Assembly (NCBI GenBank): GCA_002335605.1
Contig: BEDY01000004.1
Location: forward strand, 1,860,001-1,924,000
Direction: 5' to 3'
Origin: Prillingera fragicola
Taxonomy: Eukaryota > Basidiomycota > Tremellomycetes > Trichosporonales > Trichosporonaceae
DNA: 64,000 nucleotides
The stretch's first letter is position 1. Every line of letters begins with the position of its first letter. The notes under the pieces were generated by a model. The model worked only from the letters and a program-made list of their open reading frames with translations, made no database searches and was not told the DNA's origin. Below are positions 1 to 11,399 of the stretch, in pieces. The position numbers were made by a program, and so were the translations under genes.

Positions 1-1368
1 CAGATCAAGCATCGGCCGCCGCTTAACCACGATCCCGAGGTGAAGAGCACCAGCTGACCTCGGTGATCAGGCAGCAGGAATAGCCAGGCGTCTCGGTTCG
101 GCTTGGAGCGTCGTAGCTCTATGAAACTCACAACATGCCCAGCTAGGAGGCTTCGACGGCCGTAGTCGTGGCGAGCAGTGTTCCAGGAATGCGATGCTGC
201 TCGGGCGATGCAATGGTGGCAAGCATCGGCGCCGGCGGGGCAAGGTGGACAGCACCTCGGTTGAGATCCCCGAGGCATTTCGCTTGCTGCTTATCAGAGC
301 GCCGCAGATATTCGAGAACAAAAGAACTTTCGCAAAGGTGTTGCCCGGTTCAGGAGTTGCGCAAGTCCGCGTACTGGCACGTGAGATGCGTGTCGCTCTT
401 CGCTGACTGTGCAGTTGGTGCCATTGTCTTGAGGTGCGGCTGAACTTGCCCAGTTTGAGTCGAGGACTCGGTTTGCTCGGCTGATAATGTCATATCTGTC
501 GACATAATCATCCTGGCAAGTGGTCGGCACCATATGCTGCTGGGGGGCATGGAAGCCTCGTCCAAGACCGAGCTCGCAGCCCAGGATGTCACAGCGCTGG
601 AGTAAGCGACGATGCGCCGGCCACAGTGATAGGTCACAGAGCTCGAGATCGCGGGAGAGCCAGCTGGCACTGGACGGCCAGTGATCACCAGCCAAGTGAC
701 CTAACACAATGACCACGTAGCATAGCCACTCCCATGTCGTGAACGGGATGCTGATGGACGAGGGAAGACGATGGGGGAGAGGAAGAGGCAAGATGGTCAT
801 GACATGACGAGAGAGTGGCCAGTGGATTGTCGGAATCAAAATCAGCCAACCTCTGGACGTCACTTATCATCACCTAGAACGCCACTGCCAACGATTCAGC
901 ATGAGGACGAGCAGGTCGACGCGCTCTACAGAGCCCACATGTCATGCGCGTCGGCCTGAACGCACAGTTCGAGACTCTGGAACGTGACTGTTGCTAGGCG
1001 GCTAGTCGGCAACTTCCCACTGCAAAGTTCCCGATGTGACATGGTCGTTCCAGCCGCTAGCTATTGGAGTCTGTATCCAGCGACTCTAGACCTGCATACC
1101 GAGTGACGAAGGGAGGGAAACAAAACTGCTCGTCCAGTGCCATCCCAGGCCCTGGCTGTGCCAAAAGCAGCACTGCACCTCCCTGGCGCCAGCAGACCTG
1201 GAACACCAGTCGGCTCCTTTCCAATGTCGCCGAGGTTGCGGTGCCACAGCCTGCCTCCGCAACTGGCCAGCGGGGCATGGTCATTTTTGGTCCTATGCAT
1301 AGACCGACGCGACGTCTTAACTCGCTTCTTGTTCACTCACGTCTGCACCTTGTGTACACATCAGTACC
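1..1368. other. Left-edge region without a supported gene
   Basis: I find no reading frame here with recognisable domains, splice structure or signal peptide. The open frames are short and look like GC-driven chance frames on both strands. The last ~100 bases are the probable promoter and 5' UTR of the gene starting at 1369. A gene running in from the left could lie in the first few hundred bases, but nothing in the sequence identifies it. Confidence 0.4.
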
Positions 1369-2084
1369 ATGTCGCCACTCCTGGGAGCGTTGAACAGTCT
1401 CGACGTGACGTTTGACCTCGCGGCGGCCAAAACACCCGTCCACCTCCAGGCGCGCAGTATGGAGAAGCGAAAGTGAGTCCAGCCAGTCTCCGCATGTGCT
1501 GACCCTCCAGACTCTCAAACGGCGGCGCAGCCGGACTCGCCATCTGCTTCCTCCTCGTGTTCTCTGGGGCGTTTGCGGCCTTTTTCTGGCTGGGCGGCTA
1601 CGAATGGGCGTTGGCGAAATGGGAACGGCTCGTGGTGAAGGACAAGGAGATCAAGCCCGCCGAAGCGGCAGTGTACGACCCTTACTCTGTAGAGGCGCAG
1701 CTCGCGGCCGAACGCGACGGGCCAAGCGACGACTTGCCCCCGCCCGTGCCCGTCAAGTCGCTTGGCAACGGCGGCCTCGGCCGGATGGGCACGATCAAGA
1801 ACGCCATCGTGCGCGCCGCCACCTGGGGGCGACCCGTGGCCAGCAGTGGCGCCAAGATTGGGGCTGGGTCGTTCCAGAAACGCCAGGCTAGGGGGAGTAT
1901 CGACTCGTGCAACGAGATGGGGCTGGCTTATGATGAGGAGACGCGCGGGCTTGTGTCGGAGAGCTCCAAGTTGGAGAATGAGCGGTTTGGCGAGGAGAGA
2001 AAGGGGTTGATGGCTGTCGAGGAGGAGGAGGAGGGCAGGGACAGCGAGGACTATGCCGTTCCCCCGGTCAATGAGAAGGTATAG
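1369..2084 (+). CDS. Single-pass membrane protein, TM-cassette gene 1
   Basis: Two exons, 1369-1472 and 1511-2084, encode 225 aa; the 38-nt intron starts GTGAGT and ends CAG. The product has a short N-terminal part (about 38 residues, no convincing signal peptide), one hydrophobic segment that begins LSNGGAAGLAICFLLVFSG just after the splice, and a long polar C-terminal tail ending in an acidic run (EEEEEGRDSEDY). The intron interrupts a codon in phase 2 directly before the LSxGG motif, the same position and phase as in five downstream genes. It probably sits in the plasma or an internal membrane with a cytosolic tail. No enzyme or binding domain is recognised. Function is unknown; grouping with the neighbours rests on gene structure and the TM motif only. 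Confidence 0.7.
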
Positions 2085-2393
2085 AGGTGTACTTGTTCAT
2101 GCATGTTTAGTTTTGTCTGACCAGGAGAGTGTGGGACTGACCCGAGGCCAGAACCAACGCATGAATCATATGGCGAGTGCGCTCTTATGTACATCTCCGT
2201 TATCGGCAGCTTTGTACCCATGTTTCGCTCCCTTCGCCCTCAGCCTCAGCGGCCCACCGACCCATGCGTTATAATGCTGCAACGGCAGACCAAACAGACT
2301 CACCAGCTCACCGTCTTGCGGCAACTGCAGTTCCCACTCATCACGCAGTGTTCTCAGCCTGGTTTACCCTCAATGCATTGTCCATCTCCTACA
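2085..2393. other. Convergent 3' intergenic region
   Basis: A 309-base space between two convergent genes (stops at 2084 and 2394). It should hold both 3' ends and polyadenylation signals. No other structure was seen. Confidence 0.5.
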
Positions 2394-3821
2394 CTACCCC
2401 TGTCTCTCACTCCACTCTGGGTTATACAATGGCGGCACCTCATGGCGAGGCTGTTCGGCTAGCCGCCCTCCATCCTCGTGCACATGCACAGGCAGTGTGC
2501 TCCCACTGTCCTCGCTCTCGTTGTCGTGATATGGCTGTGTGTTTTGCGCTCCTGAGCTCGACCCGGCAGCGCTGTACGCGCCAGAGCTCATGTCGTTGTA
2601 GGGCCTTGGCCCGCTGCCTGAAGGACCGTATCCGCGATCCATTGCCGCCTCCTGCGCTTTCGTCGGTCTTGGCGCCACTGCCGCGAGCAAAGGCATGCCC
2701 TGCTCGCTACTAGCTCCCTGCGACCTGGAAGAGTATGGGTCGACGTATCCTCCGCTTGCGTGTGGTGGTGCGACAGAGGGCTGGATCTCGTACGGTTCAA
2801 TCATGTCAAAGCCGCCGCTCTCTGCGGTAATGTTCATGCGGTGCTTGTGATCGCGCGTCTCCTTCCAGTCATAGTATCGCCTTCGGCAGAAGAGGAAGAA
2901 GAGACCGATGAGCAAGCCAATCAAGCCGACGACGCCACCCACAGCAATGCCGACGATTGCACCGATAGAGAGACTAACGTCAGCAACAAGTCTGCGAGAA
3001 GTACGCTTACCCTTTGTCCCGGTACTGAATGAGGGGTACATTCTGGCCTGAGCCAGTGCTTGAGCCCCCACTCGAGCCTCCGCTGTTGCTCGAGTCCCCA
3101 CTGTCACTGGAGCCTCCGTTATTGCCTGACCCCCCCTTACTCGAGGAGCTTCCGGTGGTCTGCGAGCCGACGGTGATGGTGGACGTGGTACCATCTACGA
3201 CGGTAGTGACCACCGAGGATTCAGCTTCAGGCTGGTTCTGCTTCATCCACGAAAGGTCTCCTGGACGGGGCCGGTCTGGCGAGTCGTAGTATCCGGTGTC
3301 GTCCCACTCTTGAATGGGGATTGTGTCGTTCGGATACTTGTTGCGATTGGTGAGGCAGCTGAGATCATCTCCTGTGCGGACAACGTAGGCTGCGGGGAAG
3401 AAGGTTGCGCGGTTGGACACGTTGACCATCGGCTGCTGCTCTCCTACACCAAAGACAATGGCCATACCAGACAAGACATTGATGTAGAGTTCAATGTAGG
3501 TCTGGTTCCACAAGCTAGTCGTGCTTTCAATCGTCGTCGGTGTGAGGTGGGGGGGAACATTCATGGAATCTTTAAACCGGTCGATGAAGATTGTGTAGGG
3601 GGGCTGGCCACCTTCCCATTCAAACTTGACGAGTTCTGACTGTTAGCTTTGGAGACGCAACTCGGACAACCAAACTCACCACACTGCTTGATCACCGTTG
3701 GCCCAGTGAGTATAATGGCGTTGGGTCCAGACCCGCCAAATTGGGTGGTGTTCGTCGTCGTCTGCCCAAGCACACCATGGACGACGAGAGCAGCTGCAGT
3801 GAGGAGGTACCGCGCAAACAT
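2394..3821 (-). CDS. Secreted-ectodomain single-pass membrane protein, TM-cassette gene 2
   Basis: Three exons on the minus strand, 3821-3680, 3635-3011 and 2973-2394, encode 448 aa; both introns are under 50 nt. The order is: signal peptide (MFARYLLTAAALVVHGVLG), a compact ectodomain starting near a QCGELVKFEW segment, a Ser/Gly-rich low-complexity stalk, one TM starting GLSIGAIVGIAVGG, a basic stop-transfer CRRRYYDW, and a ~170-residue Ser/Gly/Pro-rich cytosolic tail. The second acceptor was chosen because it restores the frame and aligns with the paralogue at 4694-5661. A motif of the form D/N-S-P-x-R-P-x-P-G-x-x-S-W lies before the stalk in both. The layout suggests a wall or stress sensor, or an adhesin-like protein of the Mid2/Wsc type by architecture only. 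No homology-based function is claimed. Confidence 0.78.
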
Positions 3822-4693
3822 GGCCGTCGTGTGTCGGCGCACAGATGAATGTTCAGCAAGAGGTAGTGGACAGAATCAAGAAGAGGACAGTTGCACAACA
3901 CGGCCGTCAACGAATGATCCTCAACCGCCTGGATCGCAAGGCGTGAGGTTGCTGACGCTGTAGGAGAAGGCACCGAGGCCCCGCTGGATGCACTGCTGGC
4001 TGCACCGCCAGTGCTCACCGTGCTGGCGGAGGGCAAGAGGAGTGCGGAACAAAGCGTGGTGGCTAATGTCGGCCACATTTCCTTCGGCGACTTAGTCCTC
4101 ATCCTGCTCCCCTGTCGTGTTTGTACATACAGGCACCGCAACCTGGCTGCACCGCCGTCGCTGCCCCGCTACTGCCGTGCGACGCTATGTAACAGGTAGG
4201 CGACATACACCGGCGTCATTGCCCTAAGCATCACATGGGCTCGAGGACAAGTGACTGGGTGTGCCCGAGTAGCTGGTTGTTCATCAGTCGGTTCCAGTCC
4301 AAGTAGGCACTGGCCATGATCCACAGTGGCGCTCGTTCATTTACTCATCTCTTTAATGCTGACGCGATTGCCGAGACCTGGTGCAAAGCACACTTGCGTT
4401 ATATAGAGACTGGACGAAGGCACAGTGCAAATGTTGGCTGACACAAGCTTCACGTTACTTTGAGGCTTACGCGAGGCTCGTTGCCACGAACAGCTTTCAG
4501 GCAAAGTTCCATGGTTTCTGTGGTCACTGAGGCAGCAGCATGATCACTATGGCGCCCAAGGTCAGACAGTCCACGACGGACATGCACTGGAACCGGTGAG
4601 TGTACTGGTTACCATCCTAGGACGCCGAGTCCTTGGCATCACCGACAGCAGCTGCTATCAAATGCATCTCCGTCAACACTTCTGAACTTGGTG
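3822..4693. other. Intergenic region between two paralogous genes
   Basis: About 870 bases upstream of the gene at 2394-3821 and downstream of the gene at 4694-5661. It holds the promoter of the former. No convincing reading frame, RNA gene or long repeat was seen. Confidence 0.45.
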
Positions 4694-5661
4694 TCAGAAC
4701 GCGGCCCGCCCCGGGTCCTGCCTCCCCCACTGGGTCCGCTTTACCCTCTGCTTCCCTGTCCGTGGCCTGCGCTCCTTTTCCGTGGCCGGCCGAACCCCGC
4801 CACCCTGTGCCGCGACAAGCATGTATGGCGCGACGAGCTCTTCGCGCGCCATCCTGTCCTCGCGCGCAACTCTCCACTCCTTGAAGCGCTGGCGGAAGCA
4901 GCAGAAGAAGATGATCCCCGCGAGGATGGCAAGGCAGACTACGACTGCGCCGATCGCTATGCCGACTATGGCACCGATGCTCAGTCTACGGGTCAGCGTC
5001 TTGTTGCACCAAGGAGGCGAGACTCACCCAGAGTGCGTGGCAGCCGCAGTGGACTCCACGCTAGCAGTAGCGGTCATGGTCGCAATAGGTGCGGTTCGCG
5101 AGACAAGAACAATGGGGCCGTCTAACCACGAAGTACTTCCTGGCTTTGGCCTGTTGGGGGAGTCGCCCCAGTTGTTGTCAATGTAGCGAACGACCGGGAT
5201 CGTGTCTGATGGATACTGGCCCCTAAAGTCCAGGCACTCCCCCGCATTTGAAGGCCAGATAACCACGCCGCCCTCGTCGCGGTGAACGAGTTGAATGTCC
5301 TCGGACTCGCTCCCTCGTATGCCAATTTTGATCACTTGGCCCTCGTCACAGTTGGCAAACAGCTTAAAGTAGTTCTTGGTCCAGTTGGACACGATCGCGT
5401 CCCCCCACTGCGCCTGGGGCGTGCTGTTCGTGCTCTGCACGTCCATGTAGATGGCGTAGGGCTGGCTGCCTCCCTGCCAGTCGATGCGGGTCACGTCTGC
5501 GCTCGTTAGGTGGGTGTGCTCACGGCCTGCTAAAGAAACTACATACCGCATTGGTGGAACCGCGGTGCAGTGATGATGGTAATGTCGCCAGTGTCGGCGG
5601 GCGCGTCCTGGGCCAGTGCTGGGAGGAGGAGCCAAGCGGCAAGGGCTGCCAGCGCGAGCAT
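4694..5661 (-). CDS. Secreted-ectodomain single-pass membrane protein, TM-cassette gene 3
   Basis: Three minus-strand exons, 5661-5547, 5496-5028 and 4985-4694, encode 291 aa. An upstream in-frame ATG at 5724 exists, but the start at 5661 places a clean signal peptide (MLALAALAAWLLLPALAQ) at the N-terminus. The ectodomain reads HQC, then DVTRIDWQGGSQPYAIYMD, matching the segment after the first intron of the gene at 2394-3821. Both also share a D/N-SP(D/N)RP(R/K)PG segment. The TM begins GLSIGAIVGIAIGAVVV after a phase-2 intron, followed by FRQRFKEW and a basic tail. Intron positions and phases match the upstream paralogue, so the pair looks like a tandem duplication followed by divergence and loss of most of the Ser-rich stalk. 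Function is unknown. Confidence 0.78.
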
Positions 5662-6580
5662 GGTGAACACGATGTACAACAAATAAGAGGCGTTAGCAGG
5701 AGATGCATTCACTCGTTCATGCATGGTAGCATGTATACTTGTCCTCGACAGGTCAAGCAGTGCTCAGCTCATAGCGCTCGTAGCGAGCACAGGAAGCCTT
5801 AGGTGGGACCGAGTGTCTCTGCGCGGTGTATGGTCTCAGGGATATCGGACCTGGCGGAACCTGGAAACCACATGGGCAGGGGGTGGCAGTAGAGAGCTGT
5901 GAGCCGGAGAGGTGAGAGTGAGAGCATAAGTGCAGCGGGGTATCGATAAGTGAGCAGGGTACGCGTGTCAAGCATGATACAGGTACGAGATGCAGGACAC
6001 AAGAAAGTAAACTGGGTCGCGCATAATCGCCTGATGTAATCGAGTACTCCGCGCTCCCGTGCCCCTGTAGTGGCCTTGCATGGCCGCCTCCGCCTCCCCT
6101 TCCGCGTCCACGTTCCTCACTCGTGTGCTCGACCCGACTGGCCAAGAGGGACGCCTGAGCACCTGCGTGCCCTTGACCGCAAAAGAAGACGGCATGAAGA
6201 GGGATCGCTTCCAATGGAAGGCCAGGGCGGTGGACGGATGGTATTGGTGGCAACGACGGGGCTGGCGGTCCCGGAGATCGAGCTCTCATGGGCGAGGCAC
6301 CCAAGTCCAAAGCTATGGAGGCAATGATGAGACGCATGAGAGATGGAGCCATTGTCATAGCCAGGTCTGCCCATGCCACCTTGGCCATGCAAGTCAAGGG
6401 CAAGGTGCTCGAGGTCAAGTGCTGGTCGATGGTCGTGTGCCTCGTACCTGTTTGGTGAAGGATTGCTTCCACCAAAGTGTCACGCTGCGGCGCTGCGGCG
6501 GTGTACATGCCAACGGAAGACAGCACCGCACCGCCAACATCTCTGGGCCGCGGCACCATCCCACACTGGTCGCGGGGATA
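5662..6580. other. Intergenic region
   Basis: About 920 bases between two minus-strand genes. Long open frames cross it on both strands, but they contain no domain, signal peptide or plausible splice continuation and I treat them as chance frames. It should include the promoter of the gene at 4694-5661 and the 3' UTR of the gene at 6581-6918. Confidence 0.4.
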
Positions 6581-6918
6581 TCAATAGAGTCCCCAGTCCT
6601 TGTCCGACTGGGTCGGCGACGAATAGCCGCCGTCCAGATCCAGACCGTAGCGGCGGCGCCGGCGCGCCTTCCGCCACTCGGTGAACTTGCCATAGCCCCG
6701 GCACGCAATTATAATCCACACTATGGCCAGGAGGGCGACGAGGGAGGCACCGACAGCAATGCCGATGATGACCGCTTGGGAGAGGCTGAATGTCAGTGGT
6801 GTCTCTCGAGGTGTGCAGACCCGTTCTGCTTCGAAGAGGTCGTCTCAGAGATGAGTGAGGTTGCGTAGCCATTGGTTATGAGCGCGGCGGCAACGAGGAG
6901 GCACGCGGGTGGCGGCAT
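6581..6918 (-). CDS. Minimal single-pass membrane protein, TM-cassette gene 4
   Basis: Two minus-strand exons, 6918-6821 and 6785-6581, encode only 100 aa. Exon 1 gives a signal-peptide-like N-terminus (MPPPACLLVAAALITNGYA) and about 14 further residues. A 35-nt phase-2 intron with donor GTCTGC and a CTGAC branch-like sequence follows, and exon 2 opens with GLSQAVIIGIAVGASLVALL, the TM cassette. A basic KARRRRRYG stop-transfer and a short tail end the protein. Almost all of the ectodomain seen in the neighbours is missing. It may be a reduced member of the local family or the remains of a larger gene. The model stands on frame restoration across a weak donor, so moderate confidence only. Confidence 0.6.
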
Positions 6919-8252
6919 GGTGTGAATGGTACAGGATGATAGGGCAAAGCGAGCATTTGTCGACCGTTGCTCGCTGTATTATCACAGTCTGCGCCGTGCA
7001 TGATGCTGGCGTAGTTGTGCAAAGCAAGAGCAATTGCAGTGCAAAGCTGCCGAGCCAGTTCTTGCTCGTGATCACTCGTCTTCGTGATCTGGTCTCGGCG
7101 ACAATGAGCAGAGGCCGGTGGTGCTGCACAATCGGCCTCGGACACTGTCAGTGTAGTCACTTGTGGGAAGAAAAAGATCAGTCGCGAAAGTGGAGGTCTC
7201 ACCCAAAGCCCGAACTGGCATCGAGTCTTGGTATCGCAGCGGGTCCATGCATGGATATTCTCTGAATGTCTGAACAGCATACTTGGAGCCAAACTTGCAC
7301 ATGGAATAGAACAGGGCCAAGAGATGCACGACAGATGGTTGCACGTAGGTACGGGCAGACTGTCAACGGTGGCCCCGAGAGGCGGTGAGGTCATGCTGTA
7401 GTGATTATCCGGCTGCTGGGTTGGCTGGGTTGTCTGTGTCTGCTTTGCCAGTCTGTTTATACATCGAACGATGCTCAAAGGTGAACAGTAGTCTTCAACG
7501 AGCCATGTGGTGTGCGTTGCATGTTTCAAGGTATGGACTAGTTGCTGAGAAACAAGAGGTTGTCGTTGGTAGGGACAACAATGGAGAGTTGTTGATCCAT
7601 GTTTCCGAGCAGCACCGCCATGCCACACCCAGGCACATCTTGCTCTCTCACTCTCTCTCTTTCGCCCTCTCGCTGTCCTGTTCTCGGCAACATCGGCTGG
7701 TATTCTCGGACCCTTGGTACCTGCTCTCGAATCTTGCTCTGCTCTGACACACCTCCGACAAAGCGCGGCGACATTCTGTAACTCGGACAATCATGGCTCG
7801 GCCTGTGCTCTTTCGGCACTGGTTGACAATGGCAAGTGATCTTGACGTTTAGCTGGTCTCGTTGCTCTGCCTCAAGGGCTTGGCAGTGCCCAGCAGTGCG
7901 TCGGCGTTTTAGATCTATCGCTGGCGAGGTGCGTGGGCAGTTGCTAGCAGTGTGGCCGTGCAGCTTGTTCACATGCCTGCAACACCAATCCCACCCAGCC
8001 TCGGAGTCTTATGTACACAGCTCGAGGTGTCTAGTCGTTTACGACAACGCTACTTCTCATCTTTCCTCGTTCACCTAGTGTTGCATTCACACACATCTCA
8101 TCGACACTACGCGACAAAAACAGCTCGCTGGAAGCAGCACCAATCACATCAACGTCGTCGAGCTCATCATCTTCATTCGGTCGTTTCTCACTCTGTTCAC
8201 GGGTTCCCACCGAGACCAGAAACCGCCCACCAAATCTCCAAGCCGCACAAAC
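6919..8252. other. Divergent intergenic region
   Basis: About 1.3 kb between the divergent genes at 6581-6918 and 8253-9462, so it should hold both promoters. A pyrimidine-rich CT tract lies near 7640-7690. A 304-codon minus-strand frame crosses the region, but it has no recognisable domain and is rejected as a gene. Confidence 0.4.
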
Positions 8253-9462
8253 ATGCGCGTCTCTGCACCACTAGTCGCAGGTCTCTTAACCGCACTCCTG
8301 GCTCTCCCAGCAGTCGCTCAAGGAGTGGGTGGAAGCCATGAGCTACCCAAAAACGGCCAAGTTCCCGATGCCCCAGCCAACGGCGGCAATGCCCCAGCAC
8401 CCGGAGCCAGCGAACCAGGCGCCGCGCCGGCGGGAGCAGGCAACGCGGGCAACAACCAAGGTGTGCCTGCAGCCGGGGGCGAGGCGCCACCCGTAGCCGG
8501 CGTGTCACCTGAGGTCGCACCGTCGCCGACGCCGACGCCAGCGACGACGGTCATCACCAATGAAGCAGGCCAGGTTGAGACCACGACAGTGTGGCTCATG
8601 CCGTCGGCTTCCGGTCTCACGTTGTCGTCGGCGACGGCGCCGGCAGTGTCAACAAATGGGAGGGAAACTCTCTCGAACGCGGCCAACGCTGCTGCGACGG
8701 ATGCATTGACGGGCAGCAGTATTGACTCGGCCGCCTCTGGTGCAGCGGGTGCGGAAGCCCCTACGAGCAAGAAGTCGAGGTGAGTCCTTTCGTATCCACA
8801 CCACTGACAAGACCAGCTTCCCCCTCGGCGCCATCGTCGGCATAGCAGTCGGCGCTGTCGTGATCGTCGTGGCACTCGCTGGCTTTTTATTCTGGCGCAA
8901 GCGCAAAGCCCGCCAAACGCCCGGCCTCACGCCTCTGCCGGGTGGGTCGCCTGGCCCCGAAGTGGCCGAACGCGGCGGCGCAGGGCTCCTCACAGTGCCC
9001 AACGCCCACGCGCCGACGACACGGGACGGATCCACGGCTGCCCTCCTCGGACCCACCCCGGTCGACGCCTATCGCGACCTCGACTATCGACTGTCGGCGC
9101 GCATCCCCCGGGCCTCCCCCGACGCCGCGGCCGTTGCCGCCGGCCGAACCGCCGCCAACACAACCGCAAAGCCGCAGCCCAAGGTCCCGTTCGACACCTA
9201 CCGCGACCAAGAGTACCAGTACGACTCTGACGGGGAGACGGTCGACACATCGCGCGCGGGCAGCCCGACGAGTATGACCACACACGACCTGACAGAGTAC
9301 TACCGCGACGGGGCTGCGCCTGTCACGGCCGGCGGGCCCGTGCCGGCCCTCCCGCCCAATGCGGCGAGTATGGGTGCGGGGGTGAGCGCCGGCGGGCCGA
9401 GGAAGCAGAGTAAGGGCAAGAGGAGGATGGAGGGGGAGCGTCCGATGGGGACAGCGTTCTGA
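8253..9462 (+). CDS. Pro/Ala-rich single-pass membrane protein, TM-cassette gene 5
   Basis: Two exons, 8253-8779 and 8817-9462, encode 390 aa; the 37-nt intron opens GTGAGTCC. An N-terminal signal peptide (MRVSAPLVAGLLTALLALPAVAQ) is followed by a ~150-residue low-complexity ectodomain rich in Ala, Pro, Gly and Thr, the kind usually O-glycosylated. After the phase-2 intron comes the TM: FPLGAIVGIAVGAVVIVVAL with a stop-transfer FWRKRKARQ. The cytosolic tail of ~215 residues has two related short blocks, DAYRDLDYRLSA and DTYRDQEYQYDS, that could be docking or phosphorylation sites. The gene is divergent from the previous family member. The architecture suits a wall-spanning mechanosensor or cell-surface protein, but no family is assigned. 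Confidence 0.75.
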
Positions 9463-11399
9463 TCGGCCTGTGATGTCAGGGGTAGGATGTTTGTAGTGAC
9501 GATGGACATGATTTTGCTACGAGTTGCGGCGTGCAGTGGAGCTGACGAGAGCACGAGAAGCTGCAGCATCATGCGTTCATAGCCCCCGCGCGAGACTGCT
9601 TCAGCGATAGACCAGTGCGCCATCGCAGACAGGAGCAATGGAAGCTTGGCTCAAGCACGTGCTTGCCATGCACCAGCCAGCTGTGCAGGTTCAGTCCCAG
9701 CATTGCATGGTGGAGCCAACGCTGGAAACGCTGGAGATGGCGAGCACGGATCCCAAGGACCGCGAATGAAGCTAGCCTCGTCGTGCTGTTGCTGCTGAAT
9801 GAGATCTTCATTCCATCCAGACACACGCACCTCGCCATTCTAAAGGGCTGTATCAGACACCGGTGCCGACCAATATAGATGAATAGCTGTATCTGGCCGA
9901 GCGTTTCGACAAGTTCAAAGGGCGGAATGCTCCCAGGTCAGTTCCGCTGGTCGTGCAATGGACGTCGACCTGGGCCGAGGCTCTGGTCGACGGCTTGTTC
10001 ATGAAACACGACACTACCTTCTGTGCCTCCAAGCCAAGACGTTCTACAAGAGTCCGGCGTTGCAGACAAGGTGGGCTGAGGGGTCTGAATTGCAAGGTGT
10101 ATAAAGGTGTAAAGGTGGCTGGTCGACCGAAAGGCACGACCGGTTGCTACGACTGGTTCTGGTAATCTTGAAACTTAACTGCAGAAACCACCAATGCATG
10201 TGCTGTGTCCGGCCTATGCAACTTTTTCTGTTGGGCTGTGGGCTTGAGAAGCGAGTGCCTATGTAGTTGTGGATGAGCATGGCCTGGCCGTGTTCAACAT
10301 CAGATGAGAGGCTGAAACGCCTGCCAGACGAGCCAGGTCGGTTTCCATCTCTCAAAGGTCGAGTTCCAGGCTGCTGCTGCTGCTGCATCTGATACGCAGG
10401 GCCTCGCACGTCCTGTCGTGTGCTGCTGCTGTAAGCCCCTTGGACTGGTCAGCCGGAATCCAGCACAAGTGCCGTAAGGCAAGTGGCCGAGGTGAGCACA
10501 AGGTCAGAGGGCGTCGGTATCCATGAACACAACGAGCTGGCGTTAGCTCTGTTACATCGCTCCCGTCTCTTGTCATGTATCCAATTGCCACCTAAGGTGC
10601 GCTCTCGGCTGCTGCTCGCTGCCGTCGATGCAAGGACAGGTCAGACATGCATTGCCCGTCCCCCGCGGGTACTAAGGGCTTGCGGGACTCGTTCTTGCCT
10701 AGGAGCTGCAGTGATTCCAGCCGGCACAACAAGAGTCCAAGGCACGGCAATGTCAATGTCGCCCAGACGTCATGCAATTCCCGTGTCTGATGCTCTGCTT
10801 CTTCGGCAAGGGAGATCGTATGCATGGGATTCGCAGGGAAGAGCTGCTGCTGCTGCTGTGGAGAGATCTGGGATCGAACTTGGACGCAGAGCATGCGAGC
10901 GGGGCAATAAAGGGCTTGTCGGGTGGCTTGTCAATGTCAGAACGTACATTGTTTCCACATTGGGTTGGCATACGGGCAAAAGACGTCGGGGTTGTCCTGG
11001 AAATGGCATGTGACGACCCAATGGATGCATGCAAAGACCAGTGCTCATGTCGACACAGACGCAGCGACGACGACACTAGTAGTGCGTCAACGCAGTCTCG
11101 CCACCTGTTGAACAGTCCTTGTTCTTGTCCGTTTTTGTTCTCTTTCTCGACAACACGCCTTGCACGAACGATATTGTCTTTCCACCCCGCATCTCACTCA
11201 ATTCAATCGACCAATTCGCCCAACGGCGTCGACGACGTGCTACACTAGCTGCACGCTAGCAAGCGCCACCATCTGCTTAGCAACGCACACCGAGACGTGT
11301 TGCACGTCTTGCACATTCAACTCGAAACTCGCTTTCCCATCCACTTGTGGCATCGAGCCATCCTTGATCCCATCGTCCACAGAGTCCTGGCATTGAGCA
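9463..11399. other. Long intergenic region
   Basis: About 1.9 kb with no supported gene. It contains short CTG/CAG runs (near 10370-10385 and 10840-10860) and several open frames of 60-180 codons without domains. The right part is the promoter of the gene at 11400. A rapidly evolving small gene with several short exons could be missed here. Confidence 0.4.

Noticed and set aside
5753..6559. 268-codon minus-strand frame and a 262-codon plus-strand frame in the same place
   Set aside because: Overlapping long frames on both strands without domains are expected by chance at this GC content.
6876..7790. 304-codon minus-strand frame
   Set aside because: No signal peptide, domain or plausible composition; it spans the promoter region of two better-supported divergent genes.
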